From: CAYTTR01 sp964440805
Lineage (GTDB): Bacteria > Acidobacteriota > Aminicenantia > Aminicenantales > Aminicenantaceae
NCBI GenBank assembly: GCA_964440805.1
Contig: CAYTTR010000067.1
Coordinates: forward strand, 1 to 6,462
Direction: 5' to 3'
Length of the DNA stretch: 6,462 nt
Made by a program: the position numbers and the translations under genes. Within the stretch, counting starts at the first letter, position 1. The number at the start of each line of letters is the position of its first letter. Below are positions 6,199 through 6,462 of the stretch, piece after piece. The notes beneath the pieces are model-generated. The model was not told the DNA's origin. It ran no database searches and worked only from the letters and a program-made list of their open reading frames with translations.

Positions 6199-6339
6199 TT
6201 TCCGGCCTTAATCAGTCCTTTCCAGGGCCGGAAAAGGCCGGTTAGCTTCTCCCGCAGAAGCCTGTTATTTTAATAAACCGGCGTTTTGGAGGGCGAAAAC
6301 GCTCAATTAAGGCCCTATTTCATGCATCATTAAGCATGA
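6199..6339. repeat. Cluster of perfect hairpins, possible structured RNA or element core
   Basis: Four perfect inverted repeats follow each other: TTTCCGGCC/GGCCGGAAA (6199-6207 with 6226-6234), GCTTCT/AGAAGC with a 5-base loop (6245-6261), GCGTTTT/AAAACGC with an 8-base loop (6281-6302), and TCATGC/GCATGA (6320-6339). Longer-range pairings also exist: GCCGGTT (6237-6243) with AACCGGC (6276-6282), and GGCCTTAAT (6204-6212) with ATTAAGGCC (6306-6314). The last would close the inner hairpins into a branched, cloverleaf-like shape. Some pairings compete, so alternate folds are possible. No stem is followed by a clear T-run, so terminator function for vapBC is doubtful. Confidence 0.6.
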
Positions 6340-6365
6340 TTCTGTTTGTTTAGAGTTATTTCCGT

Positions 6366-6412
6366 GGGTCTGACCCTGCTTTAGCTTTGTTTTCTGCTTT
6401 AGCTTTGTTTTC
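6366..6412. repeat. GGGTCTGACCC abutting an 18-bp tandem duplication
   Basis: GGGTCTGACCC (6366-6376) is directly followed by two perfect head-to-tail copies of TGCTTTAGCTTTGTTTTC (6377-6394, 6395-6412). The orientation (palindrome, then duplication to its right) is the mirror of the arrangement at 6118-6152 and the same as at 38-74. Confidence 0.8.
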
Positions 6413-6462
6413 CTAATTTTGGCGGTACCTTGGCACCTTCTTTCCTATGAATTTATAATTTC

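Larger units (their letters stand above)
6015..6462. other. Non-coding stretch holding a candidate palindrome-bounded element
   Basis: This 448-bp tail has no ORF with family features and a usable ribosome-binding site. Its content is structural: a 12-bp tandem duplication plus GGGTCAGACCC (6118-6152), a hairpin cluster (6199-6339), and GGGTCTGACCC plus an 18-bp tandem duplication (6366-6412). The two palindromes are reverse complements and the duplications lie on their outer sides, so 6118-6412 may be one element. Bases 6015-6117 and 6413-6462 show nothing I can name. Confidence 0.4.

Noticed and set aside
6015..6245. The vapC frame stays open for 76 codons after its TGA, with protein-like stretches such as PADAIDIAAIN.
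   Set aside because: VapC already has full family length and a natural C-terminus, there is no start or ribosome-binding site after the TGA, and the frame runs through the tandem duplication and hairpins.
6199..6302. Rho-independent terminator of vapBC.
   Set aside because: Stems are strong, but none is followed by a clear T-run and the first is about 185 bases past the stop codon.
6236..6315. Integron attC-like site suggested by GGTTAGC and nearby inverted repeats.
   Set aside because: GTTAGCT does not fit the GTTRRRY core, no matching RYYYAAC partner is in place, and there is no integrase or cassette.

Overview
The window looks like a piece of a Gram-negative, probably anaerobic, bacterial chromosome. 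The best clue is a 677-residue M49 dipeptidyl-peptidase III with a lipoprotein signal, a form common in Bacteroidota and some neighbouring or deltaproteobacterial-type lineages. No rRNA, tRNA or other phylogenetic marker is present, so I do not assign a phylum. Base composition is mosaic by eye: the two dehydrogenase genes are richer in G+C than the cupin, vapBC and spacer DNA.

Layout, left to right. Bases 38-74 hold a GGTC-C-GACC palindrome and a tandem 14-bp duplication that supplies the end and stop codon of a small cupin gene (65-457, minus). A probable two-gene operon follows on the minus strand: E1-alpha (1631-2659) and E1-beta (621-1634) subunits of a thiamine-diphosphate 2-oxoacid dehydrogenase. 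They overlap by 4 bp, have a good promoter at 2723-2752, and have no E2 or E3 gene beside them. Between E1-alpha and the next gene (2825-3054) lie what look like decayed coding remnants, one resembling the C-terminus of a nucleotidyltransferase-type protein. The DPP III-like lipoprotein fills 3056-5089 (minus) with its own promoter. A 323-bp divergent spacer separates it from a complete VapBC toxin-antitoxin module (5413-6014, plus), whose -10 box sits inside a perfect 11-bp-arm operator palindrome.

The last 450 bp contain no convincing gene. They hold a striking non-coding arrangement: GGGTCAGACCC (6142-6152) and its reverse complement GGGTCTGACCC (6366-6376) bracket a cluster of perfect hairpins (6199-6339), and each palindrome is abutted on its outer side by a perfect tandem duplication (12 bp on the left, 18 bp on the right). 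The degenerate palindrome at the left end of the window also abuts a tandem duplication (14 bp). This is the best candidate here for an undescribed element, perhaps a small non-autonomous palindrome-ended repeat.

The genes do not form one pathway. The dehydrogenase pair would decarboxylate a 2-oxoacid with an E2/E3 encoded elsewhere, the lipoprotein would trim peptides in the envelope, the cupin is a small metal-site protein of unknown substrate, and vapBC with the repeats looks like accessory DNA.
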